Origin: Adiantum capillus-veneris | Taxonomy: Eukaryota > Streptophyta > Polypodiopsida > Polypodiales > Pteridaceae | Length of the DNA: 64,000 nucleotides | Reading direction: 5' to 3' | NCBI GenBank assembly: GCA_014529385.2 | Contig: CM043955.1 | Coordinates: 135,480,108-135,544,107, forward strand | Part shown: positions 1 through 11,877 of the stretch, one piece after another | Layout: the number at the start of each line of letters is the position of its first letter | Numbering within the stretch: the first letter of the stretch is position 1 | Program-made: the position numbers and the translations under genes | The notes under the pieces: model-generated | Told to the model about the DNA's origin: nothing | Databases searched by the model: none | What the model saw: the letters and a program-made list of their open reading frames with translations, nothing else

Positions 1-1809
1 TGATTGAGCAACACGAGAAAAGTTATATCAAAACATTCTCTAAGGGAATTAATCCAAATATTTAAGCATGACCGATTAATCATAAAATCATAACTTCCTT
101 TGGATTGTAACACAATTGCACACATGAAAGTTTAAGTCAATCAGTTCATGCACAAAAAACTTCCCAAATTTGGAATAAACTTGAATCAATTCACAATGTT
201 GGGAGATGCACACACTTAATGGATGCACACTCCTCACCTTTACCCCAACTCATTTTGATATTTAATCATTGCAAAATTGCTCATATCTAATATCAAAATC
301 ATTCAAACCCCATTTGGATTTGTCATTTACGGTTTTTATGGCTACGCACGCTTGGGTATGGCACTTACAAATGCACAAATAGAAAAAATGTTTACCATAT
401 TCAATCAAATTGGCATAGTGATCACTTTACCCCAACTCATTTTGATATTCAATCATTGCAAAATTGCTCATATCTAATATCAAAATCATTCAAACCCCAT
501 TTGGATTTGTCATTTACGGTTTGTATGCTACGCATGCTTGGGTATGGCACTTACAAATGCACAAATCAACAAAATTTTTACCATATTCAATCAAATTGGC
601 ACAGTGATCACAAAGTTAATGCACATAAATCATCTTCAATTAAGTACCAATTGAATCATCCAAAGTCAATCAATCTCACATACACCGATCTTTTAGGTCT
701 ATTAATCATCATAATTGGTAATTGTTACCAATTATTCATTTTCTCATTGGATGGATCATGCCATTTGGCTAGGCACACACATTAGTGCATTTTTTCCATG
801 TTCATCAAATTGGTTCATCATTAGCATGGAAATACACTAAATATCTACACAATTTAGCATCAACTGAGTGATTTTTCTCTCAATCTTCAAGCCAATTGTG
901 ACACACACATCAATTATTTGGCCAAAATTAATCATCATAATTGGTAAAAAATACCAATTATTCATTCAAGAACCGGATTGTACATGCCATTGGGTAGGCA
1001 CACACACCCAAATTTAGGCCAAAATTTTATAAAAATTTTATCAATTCCTCATTGGAATGCACAAATTGCAAGCTCGATCAATCCTAATTGAATCTTTGGT
1101 GTATGCACACACACAATGATTTTTATGCATATACATGATTCTCGATGAGAATGAAGCATTATTTGGATACACACAAAGTTCATTAGTCACAATTTGACTA
1201 TCAATTTCATTCAAAGTGTATCAAATTAGGTGCAAAGTGTAGGTCAATTTGTGTTACACACCTAATTTTAGAAAATAATTAGCAAATTGAATCACATTGA
1301 TCAATCAAAAATTGACATAGCAAGTGACTGCACTTACATTGTAATTACACTCCAAGATATTCCTTTGCTCCATGCGAAGTCGCATCATTGCACACACAAG
1401 TGCATGCACCATCAATTCGGCTCCAAAATTGACCATTTGTAGGTCAAAATCAAATACTAAAATCATCAAATTAGGCATAAACTGGTACACTTAACTTGAT
1501 TAGAGTGATGATTTCACCTCTTACAAGGGGATTTCACATACTTTACACTTCAAATGTTAGTGGTTAGGTTAGCAAGGTTAGTCAAAATTATTAGAAAGTA
1601 GCATGGAAAGAAGCGAAATTAGCAAGAGTTAGCATGAAATTAGTGAAATTGTGGGTGGAATTGGGGGTTTGGGATATTCATAGCTCAACATTAGCATCAA
1701 TGTATTACACAATCATCCAAATTGAGTTACACACACTCAAAAATCAACAAAATTAGTAGTGAAATTACTCTATCCTACACATCCTAAACTCACTAAGTTA
1801 GGTTATCAA
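1..1809 (-). mobile_element. Non-coding leader of a minus-strand LTR retroelement (runs off the left edge)
   Basis: This AT-rich stretch has only short open frames and no recognisable protein. It ends at a primer-binding site (1810-1827) oriented for a minus-strand element, so it should be that element's untranslated leader, with gag-pol off the window to the left. It contains a 187-bp tandem duplication (239-611) and two copies of a small hairpin, AATTGGTAA-spacer-TTACCAATT (713-733 and 939-959). A diverged copy of positions roughly 610-1170 recurs at 6.6-7.83 kb, as expected for a repeat family. The assignment as leader is inference from the primer site and the repetition. Confidence 0.45.
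239..611. repeat. Tandem duplication, 187-bp unit, two copies
   Basis: Copy 1 spans 239-425 and copy 2 spans 426-611. Both start TTTACCCCAACTCATTTTGA and end near GTGATCAC. They differ at only a handful of positions, so the duplication is younger than the surrounding divergence. Confidence 0.9.
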
Positions 1810-1827
1810 TCCCTGGCAACGGCGCCA
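1810..1827 (-). promoter_or_regulatory. Primer-binding site, tRNA-Asp type, minus-strand LTR element
   Basis: The plus strand reads TCCCTGGCAACGGCGCCA, which is the 3' end of plant tRNA-Asp with one mismatch. Its complement on the minus strand is therefore a primer-binding site. Two bases separate it from TGTAGAGAGG at 1830, the expected inner edge of the 5' LTR. Confidence 0.75.
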
Positions 1828-1829
1828 AA

Positions 1830-2721
1830 TGTAGAGAGGCGTTGTAGCACGACCTAATCACAACCCACACAAAATTATCAAATTCGTGGATCTAGCAACC
1901 CGGATAGGGCATGGAAGCATGAGCATTGGATGAATGGAATAGAGGATTCAAGAGATCACCTCTCCATTGCAAGTAGAGATTAGCCATTGCAAGACTAACT
2001 CTAAACCCACTCTAATCACTAATCAATTAATCTCCTACACACATCAAGCCCACCGAAGTCCGACTTGCCATAGACTAGAAACCCCAAACACACTAATGAT
2101 AAGCACACACTAATTACCACATGTCAATTAAGGCACTTCCTCAATAGCTTACACACACGAGGTGAATGATGCTAGAGATTCATAAAACCTATCTACACAC
2201 ACAAGCAAATAATAGGACACACACACAAATTACAAGATTAAGACCCAACTTAATCAATCTAATTTGTGATGCTAAATATCATAAATCAATTGCTCGTAGA
2301 GGGATAAGAGTGGCTACTAGAAAGAAGTACATACATCTCTCAAATCTAGAATAATGAAAGTGTAATACTACTTCATGACAAGATGAAATGTAGAGAAGAA
2401 GTAGACTAATGAGAAAATAATAGTTAGATTAATCAAGAAGAGCTTACACAAATTACAATGGTTAGCACTAGCCTCTCAAGCATAAACATTAAGCTCAAGG
2501 CTACCAAAGCATAAACGTTAAGCCCTCAAACTACCAAATACAACTTTGGAACTCCAAGTGATCCCAAAACTGATACAAAGTGAGTGAAAATATTGTGGCA
2601 TCCATAGATATCTCCCACTTGATGCATATTCGGTGTAGCCTATGTTAGCCACTGCTAACACTCGTCAATGTGGCACGTACAAAAGTGACGACCCTTTGAA
2701 CATATAGAGTTAAAGTAAAAG
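1830..2721 (-). mobile_element. Partial LTR next to the primer site (outer edge not resolved)
   Basis: The LTR inner edge is set by the primer site at 1810-1827 and the plus-strand TG at 1830. A similar start (TGTAGGGAGGCATTGTAGCACGAC-like, at 3597) lies beyond a CACTA remnant. The LTR may therefore have been interrupted near 2722, or a second related LTR fragment may lie there. I find no convincing outer terminus, and no protein-coding signal within. Confidence 0.35.
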
Positions 2722-3487
2722 CACTACAAAATAGAAAAATATATTAATTTATCAAATACATATTAAAGATACTTTCAATAAATAGCGTTGCAATATGGTT
2801 AGGTATATGAGTAATCTATCCCATTCTTTGCTGGTGATGTCTTCTCCGCGCGCTTTTGCCTCGGTCATTCTCTCATGAATCCACTCTGCACTAATGAGAT
2901 CTAGGAAACATGCAAGGTTTCTAGGTTGTCCTCCTTCCTCCATTTGCTTGTTTCCATGCTTCTCTCTCTTGCAAACGCCTTGACTTTGCCACTATCCACA
3001 AGTCCACTCAGTTGGTCATAATCTTTGCAGTGAGAATACAAACGTTATTGACCACTCGGAATAGATTCATATCCATGTTTAGTAGTTTCTTCCACTTGGC
3101 AAGTGTGAAGTCATCTCTCCATATTCCTCGTCTGACCACATGGGAGGCATCAAAGGATCAACTTGTGCCAAATACTCTGATATGTAAAAAAATTTCTCTT
3201 GAACGATCCATGGCTTCAGCCATACATGCCTCTGGTTGAGACTGTAGCCGCACAAAATCTTTGAGAGTCTTTAAAAACCTCTCTAAGAATAACATCCATC
3301 GTGCGTGCACTACTCCACATATAGCAATTTCCTCCACCACGTGAACCAAGCGGTGAATTTGACTAAGAAGGACAGATCGAGGAAATGCATCTTCAATGGA
3401 GCACACAGTTTTTATTGCAAGTGTTTGAGCAGCAGGGATAGCATCTATTTTGATTTCCTTTGAGCTCACAAATCTGCAAGAAAACAC
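2722..3487 (-). pseudogene. CACTA (En/Spm) transposase C-terminal remnant, DUF4218-like
   Basis: On the minus strand, 3487-3158 encodes a stretch around LVHVVEEIAICGVVHARWM followed by FLERFLKTLKDFVR and a QPEACMAEA motif. This is the characteristic order of the DUF4218 region of plant CACTA TNP2-type transposases. A second open piece (2943-2752) carries a helical region with WIHERMTEAKARGE. At 2722 the plus strand reads CACTACAAAATAG, matching a CACTA terminal repeat, and the coding remnant ends just inside it. The N-terminal and catalytic parts are missing and the pieces lie in different frames, so it is dead. The family call is well supported; the terminus is plausible. Confidence 0.7.
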
Positions 3488-5139
3488 ACAAGGATACCCT
3501 AAGTGCTAGTTGAGATTATTGTGTACATAAAAAAGGTGTAGAGACATAATTGTAACCCACACAATCCGCATCATTGATAATCGTAACCCATACAATTGTA
3601 GGGAGGCATTGTAGCACGACATGGATCCGCTTCATTGTTTCATTTTTTAGCACTTTTTTATTTGCTTCCAATTTGAGATGCTAATGGAAATTGGACTAAA
3701 GGACTAAAGCATAATCATAGCCCTAGGTCATGTTAAATATGAACGGAGTATTAAGACTATTACTAAGAGTCTGGGACTAATGAGAAATGATCCTACATTA
3801 ATCTAAGGTCAAGGCCAATTACCTATGATTAGCACACATAAAACCTAAATTTTTGATGAGTTAATTTTCACAAAGAAAAGTGTTCGAACTTTAGTATGCC
3901 TAGCTTTTGAACATAAAAGAACCATAGCTTAGAAGCAAAAATTACTTAAGCCAAGCATAGAGAATGAAGAGATGAACATTTAAAGAGAAAAATCATGGAA
4001 GGATTACACCTATTCATGCTCTTTTGAGCATCCTTGAGCAAGCATCCTCTTTGTAAAGAAGTCTCTTGATCTTTTTATTACAAACCAAGGTGATTTGAAG
4101 CTCAATGAAATCACAAGCTCCAAAGTCCTTTTATTGAAAGCCAAAAAAAAAAACATTAATGAAAACCTAAAGCTAGGGTCTTGCATACCCGAATTTGCCA
4201 AAGGGAAAAAACCCAAGGGAGAAAAATGCCTTTGGTTATGCACATGATGCTCTTTGTAGCAAATTTATGCATACATAACAACCATGAGAGATAAAATGAG
4301 CTTCTACATAAGCAAATTTTGCAAATTTAACCATCTCTCAAGAATGATTCAAAGTTGATTAGTTTCTAGCTCAATGAAATATGGAATTAAATTAAGCCAA
4401 GAACCCAAAATAATGCAACTTTTGAATGAAATAAAGTGGCTCTTCAAAGCCAAATTTTACAATTTAAAAGCTCCAAACAATTTGGCTAAACACCAGTTCA
4501 CATGAAACTTTTAATTTCTAAAGCAATCTATGAGCTAGAGATGACTGCAACTTGATGAAATGAAAATGAACGGCTCTTAATAGCCAAATTTTGCACTACA
4601 TTGCAATGCCAACTCCTGTATCTGCAATGGAATCCCTCTTTACCCACAACCTTAAAAAACAACTCAATCATTAGTGCTATGCATTACAAATTATGTTTTT
4701 TTTTTCTAAAAAACAAAGTGATAAGCATTGGAAAATGTAAATATTTGATAATGCGGCCCGATGGGAACTTCAAGCAAAAATTTCAAACAAACAAAGTATG
4801 AGCATAAATTGCTTGACCATATCATTAGTGACAATTTCTCAACATTATCATACAAAAACTAATCACATATTTTTATTATATGCATCTCCAATTGGCCGTC
4901 TCAAGGGCACACTTTTACTTAATTTTGATGAGCCATCACATTTTTACATCCCCCTTAGTTACTTATTTTCACATGGTGCAATCATGTCTCATCATATCAA
5001 TGGATAGCCAAGTGTCTTCATTTTTTAAAAAAATTTCAGAGGGAGAAGATGGTGGGAACAAGCCCCCATAGTCCTTTTTATTATATATATATATATATAT
5101 ATATAAATGTTCATCCTTGATCTCAAGCAGATGAGCTAC
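3488..5139. other. Non-coding AT-rich stretch without a recognisable gene
   Basis: Two LTR-edge-like motifs lie at 3537 and 3597 and resemble the start of the LTR at 1830. A motif at about 4180-4238 (CAAAGGGAAAAAACCC followed by AAAATGCCTTTGG) recurs at about 40270-40335. An AT microsatellite covers 5082-5105. The short open frames look incidental. Confidence 0.5.
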
Positions 5140-5960
5140 TCATGGCTTTGCAAGAACTGAGGCAGGTCGTCTCGCGAGTCATGTGGCATCCTGGCAGTAG
5201 GATTTGAGAACCAGAAGCGGAAGGGTGTTGTGATCAAGGTTGTTCGTGTGTAGCAGTTAAGAAGATAATGGAGCCCAATTGACTCGCTTCCCCGAATCTT
5301 CTTCCACGCAAAAGGTGCCCATGCCAGCAAGTGGCGGTTGTTGTAACTTAGATACTTAGGCAAGGCACGATGGGGGTGGGCCAGCGCTTTGCAGCTTACA
5401 GGATTGGCGAGAATGTGGGTCCTGGGAGAGACGAGAGAAGGAGAATTTGGACTCTGGGAGCATGTGTCTCTGATTGATGGAGTGTGTGCCATTTATGGCA
5501 GAGACTGTGCAAACACTACAAAAAATAAGCATGATCGTGAAAGTTGCTTCGTGAGTGTGTGTGTGTGTGTGTTGGTCACAAGCTGCCAAAAAATAAGCAT
5601 GTGTGGCTGCAAGCAATAGACAAGGCTACGGGACTCAGGACTCAGCTTGTGTGTGTGTGTGTGTGTATGGAGACGAAAATATGGGACCAGGCCAGCCGCA
5701 CAGTGCATAGCAGCATACAATCATTTTCGTTGTGCGTGCGTGTGTGCGTGTGTGTGTGTGTAGTGAGTGCCTTGGAGGCAGCAAATCAGGTGGGCAAGAC
5801 AGCACGTGTGGGAGAGATTGCTGGGTGTAGCTGGGATTTGGGAGCACACAAATGCCCGAGGAAAACATCTTAGCCAAGTCAGGGGTAGATGTAACTAGCT
5901 TGGCACGAAGCCAACTAGGAAAAGCGGTCGATCACGCATGCTAAATTTGTGTGAGTGATT
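5140..5960. other. GC-richer island with three TG microsatellites, possible old coding fragment
   Basis: Composition changes sharply from the AT-rich flanks. TG runs lie at about 5554-5572, 5648-5667 and 5731-5761. Frames stay open for 70-118 codons on both strands. A plus-strand reading begins near 5142 with MALQELRQVVSRVMWHPG, but it breaks repeatedly and I recognise no family. It could be a gene fragment or a repeat. Confidence 0.3.
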
Positions 5961-7831
5961 GACTAGGCTACAAACGGGCTCGCAAGTATATTTAAACAAA
6001 ACTTTTATTTTAGTTTAGGCTCGGGGGGTTCACTATGTGTAAAACTACTATATCAAGTGCGTTCAAGACATGTTTGTAAAACCCCTTATATGTAAATTTT
6101 GTTAAGAATATAATTACTCTTTTCTTTTAAAATCTATATTTTTTTTTCAAATTTGAAACAATAATGCCCTTATGTATATATATTTCTGTAAGTTTCAAGA
6201 ACTTTAAATACCCTTTTGTTGAACTCACGTGATAGGTTACCATCTTTTAAGGTAACCTCCCTGGGTGTTTAGAGGACATTCTCACACATTAGTGAGGGTG
6301 TGTCCGTGTGTTGAGAGACCTAAGAAAATGGTAGTCGATTTAATCAAGTGGGAGATATCAAGGGTGTGCACTTGGTCATCGAATCATACTTTGCACAAGT
6401 CAAAATTCTCTCAACATTCGTACATGCTCAATCATGCAAAGAGAACAATCCACAAATGAAATGATCAACATAATTCTCAAAAAACATTATGCATCCTTTA
6501 GCTCATTATATGGTTCATAAGTGCACATGCGTGAGGCGATATGGCTTTCAGACTCAAAATTATAAGGCATATTCACTAAATTTGTCATTGGTTTCTCTTT
6601 GATTGAGGTGCATGCTAAAATTAATGCTCAATTCCATCTTCATGATGTTCTTTTGCACATCCATGGGCCATATGCGCCAGAAAATTAGTCAATTAAATGA
6701 TTGCACAAATGTTCTTGATTTATTTGTGTTCCATCGATTAAAGCACGATTATCTATGGCTACTCAACACGAAAGCTCTTTCAATTTGGCATCCATAACTT
6801 AATTTCAATCAAATTCATAGTGCATAAATAAATCCACATAGATACACAATGCCCCATTAGATCATCATGCAAGCTCATAAACAATTTGACGTTAAAAGTG
6901 GATGTGTGAATCAGGCATTACACACACACAAGGTGATTCCAAACTCTTTCACCAGAGTCTAGTATCAATCATTGCAATCTTGATTTTCTCATAACTAATT
7001 TTCCAACATCATCCTAATTAGGTTTGTCATCTAAGCTTGCATCGCTATATACAATTGATTATGACATCTTATATGGACACACTTTTCACGTAAAAATTAC
7101 CATATCCAACACATCTTCGCATAATCATGATGGTAATACATAAAATCATTTTCAATTGCATATCGATTGAATCATCCAAATCAAACAATCATGCACACCA
7201 TCCATTTTAGATCTCTTGAAATCATCATAATTGGTAACAGTTCCCAATTATTCATCCCAATTTGAATATCGAATGCCATTGAGTAGGCACACACACCTAA
7301 ATTAAGACCAAAATTATATGCAAAAAGTCCATCAATTCCGCATTGTAATGGACAAATTGCAAGTTGAATGCATGCATGCTCAATTTTTAAAAAATTACCG
7401 CTATTTTTTCCCAATCAAGCAATGCACACACTCAAAAATTAAGCACAAAAGTTCAAATTTGGCTCAATTGCCAATGCATTTAGGCTTACACCTAATGATC
7501 ACACACACTTTTCATGCAAATTTCACAATAAAAAATCATTTAGGTGCCCTAATTGACCATCAATCATAAAATCAAGTGGACTTGGATAGGCACACACTCA
7601 AATTTTGCCCAAATTTTTGGCATTTAGGCTTATCCAATGATTGGATTAGCCTAGCATATACATCAATTTCTTGATTGCATACTCATATACGATCAATTCC
7701 ATCACTTTATATGCATGCATACATTCAAGATTAGGTGCACAAACACTTGAAATTTTTGACAGTTTTTTCCCTCTTTGGTGCATGTACACACACAATGATT
7801 TTTATGCACACACATGAATTCTTGATGAGAA
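5961..7831. repeat. AT-rich repeat; right part (about 6650-7831) is a second copy of the leader at 1-1200
   Basis: The block at 7205-7420 aligns by eye with 925-1070: the same hairpin (7229-7249), the same ATGCCATTG-GTAGGCACACACAC phrase, and the same downstream CAAATTGCAAG. The block at 7775-7831 matches 1096-1150 (TTTGGTG-ATG-ACACACAATGATTTTTATGC). The match stops at the hairpin at 7832. The stretch 5961-6650 shows no gene or identifiable element. Confidence 0.6.
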
Positions 7832-7890
7832 TTAAGGCCCTAGGGACCCTCAACAAGAGGGACCACAGGGGAGGGTCCCTAGGGCCTTAA
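7832..7890. repeat. Perfect 20-bp inverted repeat with 19-nt loop, TTAA ends
   Basis: The arm TTAAGGCCCTAGGGACCCTC (7832-7851) is followed by a 19-nt loop and the exact reverse complement (7871-7890). TTAA at both outer edges would fit a tiny foldback element with a TTAA target duplication, but it may also be simply part of the palindrome. It sits precisely where homology to the leader at 1-1200 ends. Confidence 0.85.
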
Positions 7891-8360
7891 AATAGAAAAT
7901 ACAAGTAAAGTTTCGTTGTTTGGCCATGATTCAAGTTTTAAGTTTTTTTTTTGTGTCGAACTTTTAGGTTGTTTTCAACAACTTGTAGCTCCCAATCGGC
8001 TCCAAATGTGTCCGAGCTTGTCCCACATGAATTTATTTATCTCGTTGCACTCTTTGACCATCGTGGGATGCAAAAAGTCATATCTTGTTCGGATTCTCCA
8101 AAAATCTACGTGCAATTTTTTTTTTTTAAATGATGTAAAACATACATTTCTTACTTTTTTCTTAATTTACGGTCTCCAACAAGCATCAAAACCATGGAAT
8201 CTGAAAATAATCAAAGAACCAATGTTTTTCACTATGTTAAGGCCTATATTTCCTACATACCAAATTTTCCCAAAATCTCACTCTAACTCCTTCAAAAGTG
8301 GCTTCCAAGGAGTGCTCTTGGTCAAATTTTAAAACTGAAGGAAAAAAATCAGAATGAACT
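7891..8360. other. Non-coding stretch, no gene recognised
   Basis: An open frame of 138 codons (7916-8332, plus) has low-complexity composition and no recognisable motif. I treat it as incidental. Confidence 0.4.
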
Positions 8361-8749
8361 TCTAGGGTAAAAGCCGTTACTTAAGGACACTAAAATCGCG
8401 CGGGCCATTGCTGGAGCCACACTCTGATGACAATAACTGGAAAATGTGCAAAAGATGCAACCGATCGTCCTCTTCTTGCAAGCTAGGAGGTTTCTTTTGC
8501 GGTGGAGGATGGAGGTATTGCGATAACAGTTCACATTTCGAGATGCAAAAGAGGGGAGATAATTGATTTAGTGCACACCCAAGTCATTTACAGGACAGCT
8601 GTGCACTTGGTTTGATCTAGCCTCCCTGCCAATAGGAATGCTCGAGCTTGGATTTTCTTGTCCACTAATTCAAACAAAGGCGGACGCTTATTGGGGGGTG
8701 GTAAGTTTTATGACAAGACCTGTCCGATTATGGGGGCTTTTACCCTAGA
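8361..8749. mobile_element. Possible 389-bp MITE with 15-bp terminal inverted repeats
   Basis: The sequence TCTAGGGTAAAAGCC (8361-8375) is perfectly reverse-complemented at 8735-8749. Similarity between the ends stops after 15 bp. The flanks show no clear target duplication, so the element call is tentative. The interior has no coding signal. Confidence 0.45.
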
Positions 8750-9201
8750 CTGTGAACAAACTTTAAAACAATAAAAATTTCCTTCAAACAAAAGTTATTG
8801 CTAAAAATTTGAAATAGGCCCCCCTTGGACCCCCCACAACGTTAGAAATCAAAGGGTTCAAGGAGAGATACGGTGTTACACATGCATGGTAGGAATCTCA
8901 CCGAGGTTTACTCCTTAAAGATCTCTTTTACTTTATCATGCCTTCTCATCTTCTCATGTACAATCTTACCAAAAAAAAAAAAAAAAAACTTTAAATGACT
9001 ACAGATCTTATTTGACTTATCAAACAATCTCAAAATATGGTAGACCTAGAGTGCTCTTACACATCAATAAACGAAAAAGTCCAAATTTCTTCTCATTGAC
9101 TTTGATAAACATACATTCATGAACAACATCCAAGGGGTAGTGTGGTCATAGTTCTTGCATCCATTCCATGACATGATATGCTCATGGGGTGACCTATCAC
9201 A

Positions 9202-9836
9202 TCTACATGACAATGCATGTACATAGATCCAATACAAACCCTAATCTAGTACATGCAGATTACTTAAATGGACCAATCTCATACAAATCGATCTAATATA
9301 GACCATTGTTTCTAAATAGCATTTGCATTTTTAAAATCCATTTACATTTCTAAATTCCATTTACATTATTGAAGTTCGTTTGCAATATTTTATTTTGTTT
9401 CTAAAGTTCATTTTCATTTCTGAAGTCCACTTATGGTTTTGAAGTGCGTTTGTGTTTTTTCTACCATTTGCCGCTAGCTCTAACTACCTCACATTCTCTA
9501 GCCATGCCCGATCCCCACACACCTTGGTCCAAAGGTGCACAAAAGACCACAGGGTAATAATCTTGTCTTTATTAGTCAATGCCTATATTCGAGGGTTTGA
9601 CATAAATGCATACCCACGTCTACATGACAATACATATACATAGATCCAATACAAACCCTAATTTAGTATATGTGGACTACTTAAATGGATTGATCTAATA
9701 CAAACTGCCATTTTTGAAGATCGTTTGCGTTTTTGAAATCCGTTTGTACTGTTTTACTTCGTTTATCGAAGCTTGTTTTTGTTTCTAAAGTGCATAAGCC
9801 ATTCTCGAAATCCGTTTGTGTTTTTCCTACTTTAAT
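9202..9836. repeat. Imperfect direct duplication (about 9202-9470 and 9617-9836)
   Basis: Both halves share CTACATGACAAT-CAT-TACATAGATCC, then AATACAAACCCTAAT, then a series of CGTTTGTGTTTTT-like phrases. The offset is about 415 bp. Each half is itself internally repetitive (CATTT or CGTTT plus a T-rich phrase). No gene is visible. Confidence 0.65.
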
Positions 9837-9879
9837 CGTCCAAACACAGTCACATCCTACCAACTAAATCTTGAGCGTC

Positions 9880-10900
9880 ATTGTACGACCAAACGCATAA
9901 GCAACTAGGCCTAGCTAGGACCTAAACCCTAAGCGAACTGAACGAGCCCAATTGCTTATCATAAGCGACATACCATAAGCAGTTAGCCCTAAATGGCATG
10001 AATACCAACTAACCTTAGCAGTTGAAATACACCTAATTGACCAGCCCTAAGCAGCTAAGCAGCTAAACACGAAGCAAGTAGGCCTAAGTGGAACATCTAA
10101 GAGGGTGATTACCTAAGTGGCTAGCCCTAAGCGGTCTGAATATCGATTAGCCCTAAGCCACTAGCCCTAATTAAGCAGCTAAGCAACTAAATATCATAGC
10201 GGATAGGACTAAGCGGCATGATTAAGCGACTCAACACCTAATTAAGTGGCTAGCCCTAAGTGGCCAACCCTAAGTGGTCTAAATACCGATTAGCCCTAAG
10301 CGGCTAAGCGACTAAATAACAAAGCGGGTAGGACTAAGCGACACGGATAAGTGACTGAATACCTAAGAAAGCGGCTAGCCCTACGGGGCTAGCCGGAGGT
10401 GGCTAACACTAAGCGGTTAGCCTTAAGCGTCTAACTTTTAATGGCCTAAATACGGACTAGTCCTAAGTAGCTAAGCGACTGAATACCTATGTGGCTAGCC
10501 TTAAGCGACAAGCCCTAAGCGGTATGAATATCAATTAGCTCTAAGTGGCTAAATAACAAAGCGGATAGGACTAAGCAGCGTGGCTAAGTGATTGAATACC
10601 TAAGTGGCTAGCCGGAGATGGCTAACACTAAGTGGCTAGCTTTAAGTGTCTAGCCTTCAACGACCTAATACAGACTATTCCCAAGCGGCTAAGTGGCTAA
10701 CCATAAGCGGTTTGAATATCGATTAGCCCTAGCGACTAGCCCTAAGCGACTAAATAATGAATCGGGTAGGACTAAGCGGTGCAATTAAGCGATCGAATAC
10801 CTAAGCAGCTAGCCTTCAATGGACTAAATACGAGCTAGTTCAAAGCGGTTAAGCAACTGAATACCTAAGCGGCTAGACCAAAGCGGACAACTATGTCCGA
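9880..10900. repeat. 1-kb field of degenerate short repeats (AAGCGGCTAGCCCT type)
   Basis: Phrases such as CTAAGCGGCTAGCCCTAAG, TAAGCGACTGAATACC and GGATAGGACTAAGCGG recur dozens of times in shuffled order with substitutions. Many units contain the palindrome GCTAGC. The pattern is a degenerate, higher-order minisatellite and not a clean tandem array. No reading frame crosses it. Function unknown. Confidence 0.85.
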
Positions 10901-11640
10901 TCGACATAACAACTTCGATTTTCCATAAGTTGACATAACAACATTGTCAACAATTTGCAAAATCCATGAAGTTAATGAAATATAACTAGAACCCAACACT
11001 AAAACTTAACTAAAATCATTCTAATTTACATTTATAACACCTATGACAAGTCACAATTTGAAAAAATAACGTTATTTATTAATTTCCTAATTAATTTGTA
11101 TAAAATAACAAAACTTATTATAGAATGACATAAATCAACAACTCTTTTTTTTAACGATCAAATGCCATTATCTTTCTTTGTTAATGATGATTTTTAATTT
11201 AATAAAATTTATAAAATAAAAAAGTTATATTTTTCAAAAAAATTGTTTGAAAAAAGTTATGTGTGCCGCACATAGTGTGTTTAGATTGTTGACAAACTAA
11301 TGTGCATTTTTATTTATTTGCATGCATGTGTGTGTGTGTGTGTGTGTGTAAGAAGAGAATGATAGAGCACTCACATACGGCCTATTTGAGCAAGATGCAC
11401 TTGAAAAAATATCACCATCTTGCAAACACACACACACACACACACACACACTGTTATTCTCAGACACACAAAAGTGAAGAAACCTACTACGAATCTTGAA
11501 ATGAACCTTACCTTGTTGATTGGGAGGAGCGTGTGAGTGGAGATCTTGAGTTTGACAAACCTTACAATGCCAGATTTGGAGCAAATGAGGAGGAGGAGAG
11601 CAAGGGAGGAAATAAAAAATGAGACAAAAATGCGCAGGAG
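10901..11640. other. AT-rich stretch with TG and CA microsatellites in inverted order
   Basis: A TG run lies at about 11328-11349 and a CA run at about 11425-11451. Open frames across them are repeat artefacts. No gene recognised. Confidence 0.5.
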
Positions 11641-11877
11641 ATTCTGCAAATTTTCTTTTTGCAGAATCCATCGACATAGGTGCCAATAGAACTATCGGAA
11701 TGCACATCCAAATCAACGTCAAAATATGCGTCGAAAAAGACGTTGGAATCTGCATTGAAATAGCCATCGAAAATTCAAATTTTAATTTTTTTTAAAAATC
11801 GGTTCTCCCTCCAAAATTACCTACATATATGTCGACGCCCACCACTGACGTCGGTATTTAGGTGATATCTTGTAGTG
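11641..11877. mobile_element. Isolated terminus of a CACTA transposon
   Basis: The segment ends in ATATCTTGTAGTG (11865-11877), the reverse complement of the CACTACAAG terminus of CACTA elements. Repeated CGACGT/GTCGA-type motifs in the 240 bp inside the end look like degenerate subterminal repeats. I did not find the opposite terminus, so this is a fragment or one end of an element I cannot delimit. Confidence 0.5.

Noticed and set aside
11297-11767. 156-codon minus-strand frame with hydrophobic start
   Set aside because: It crosses CA and TG microsatellites and the CACTA end, and no motif is recognisable.
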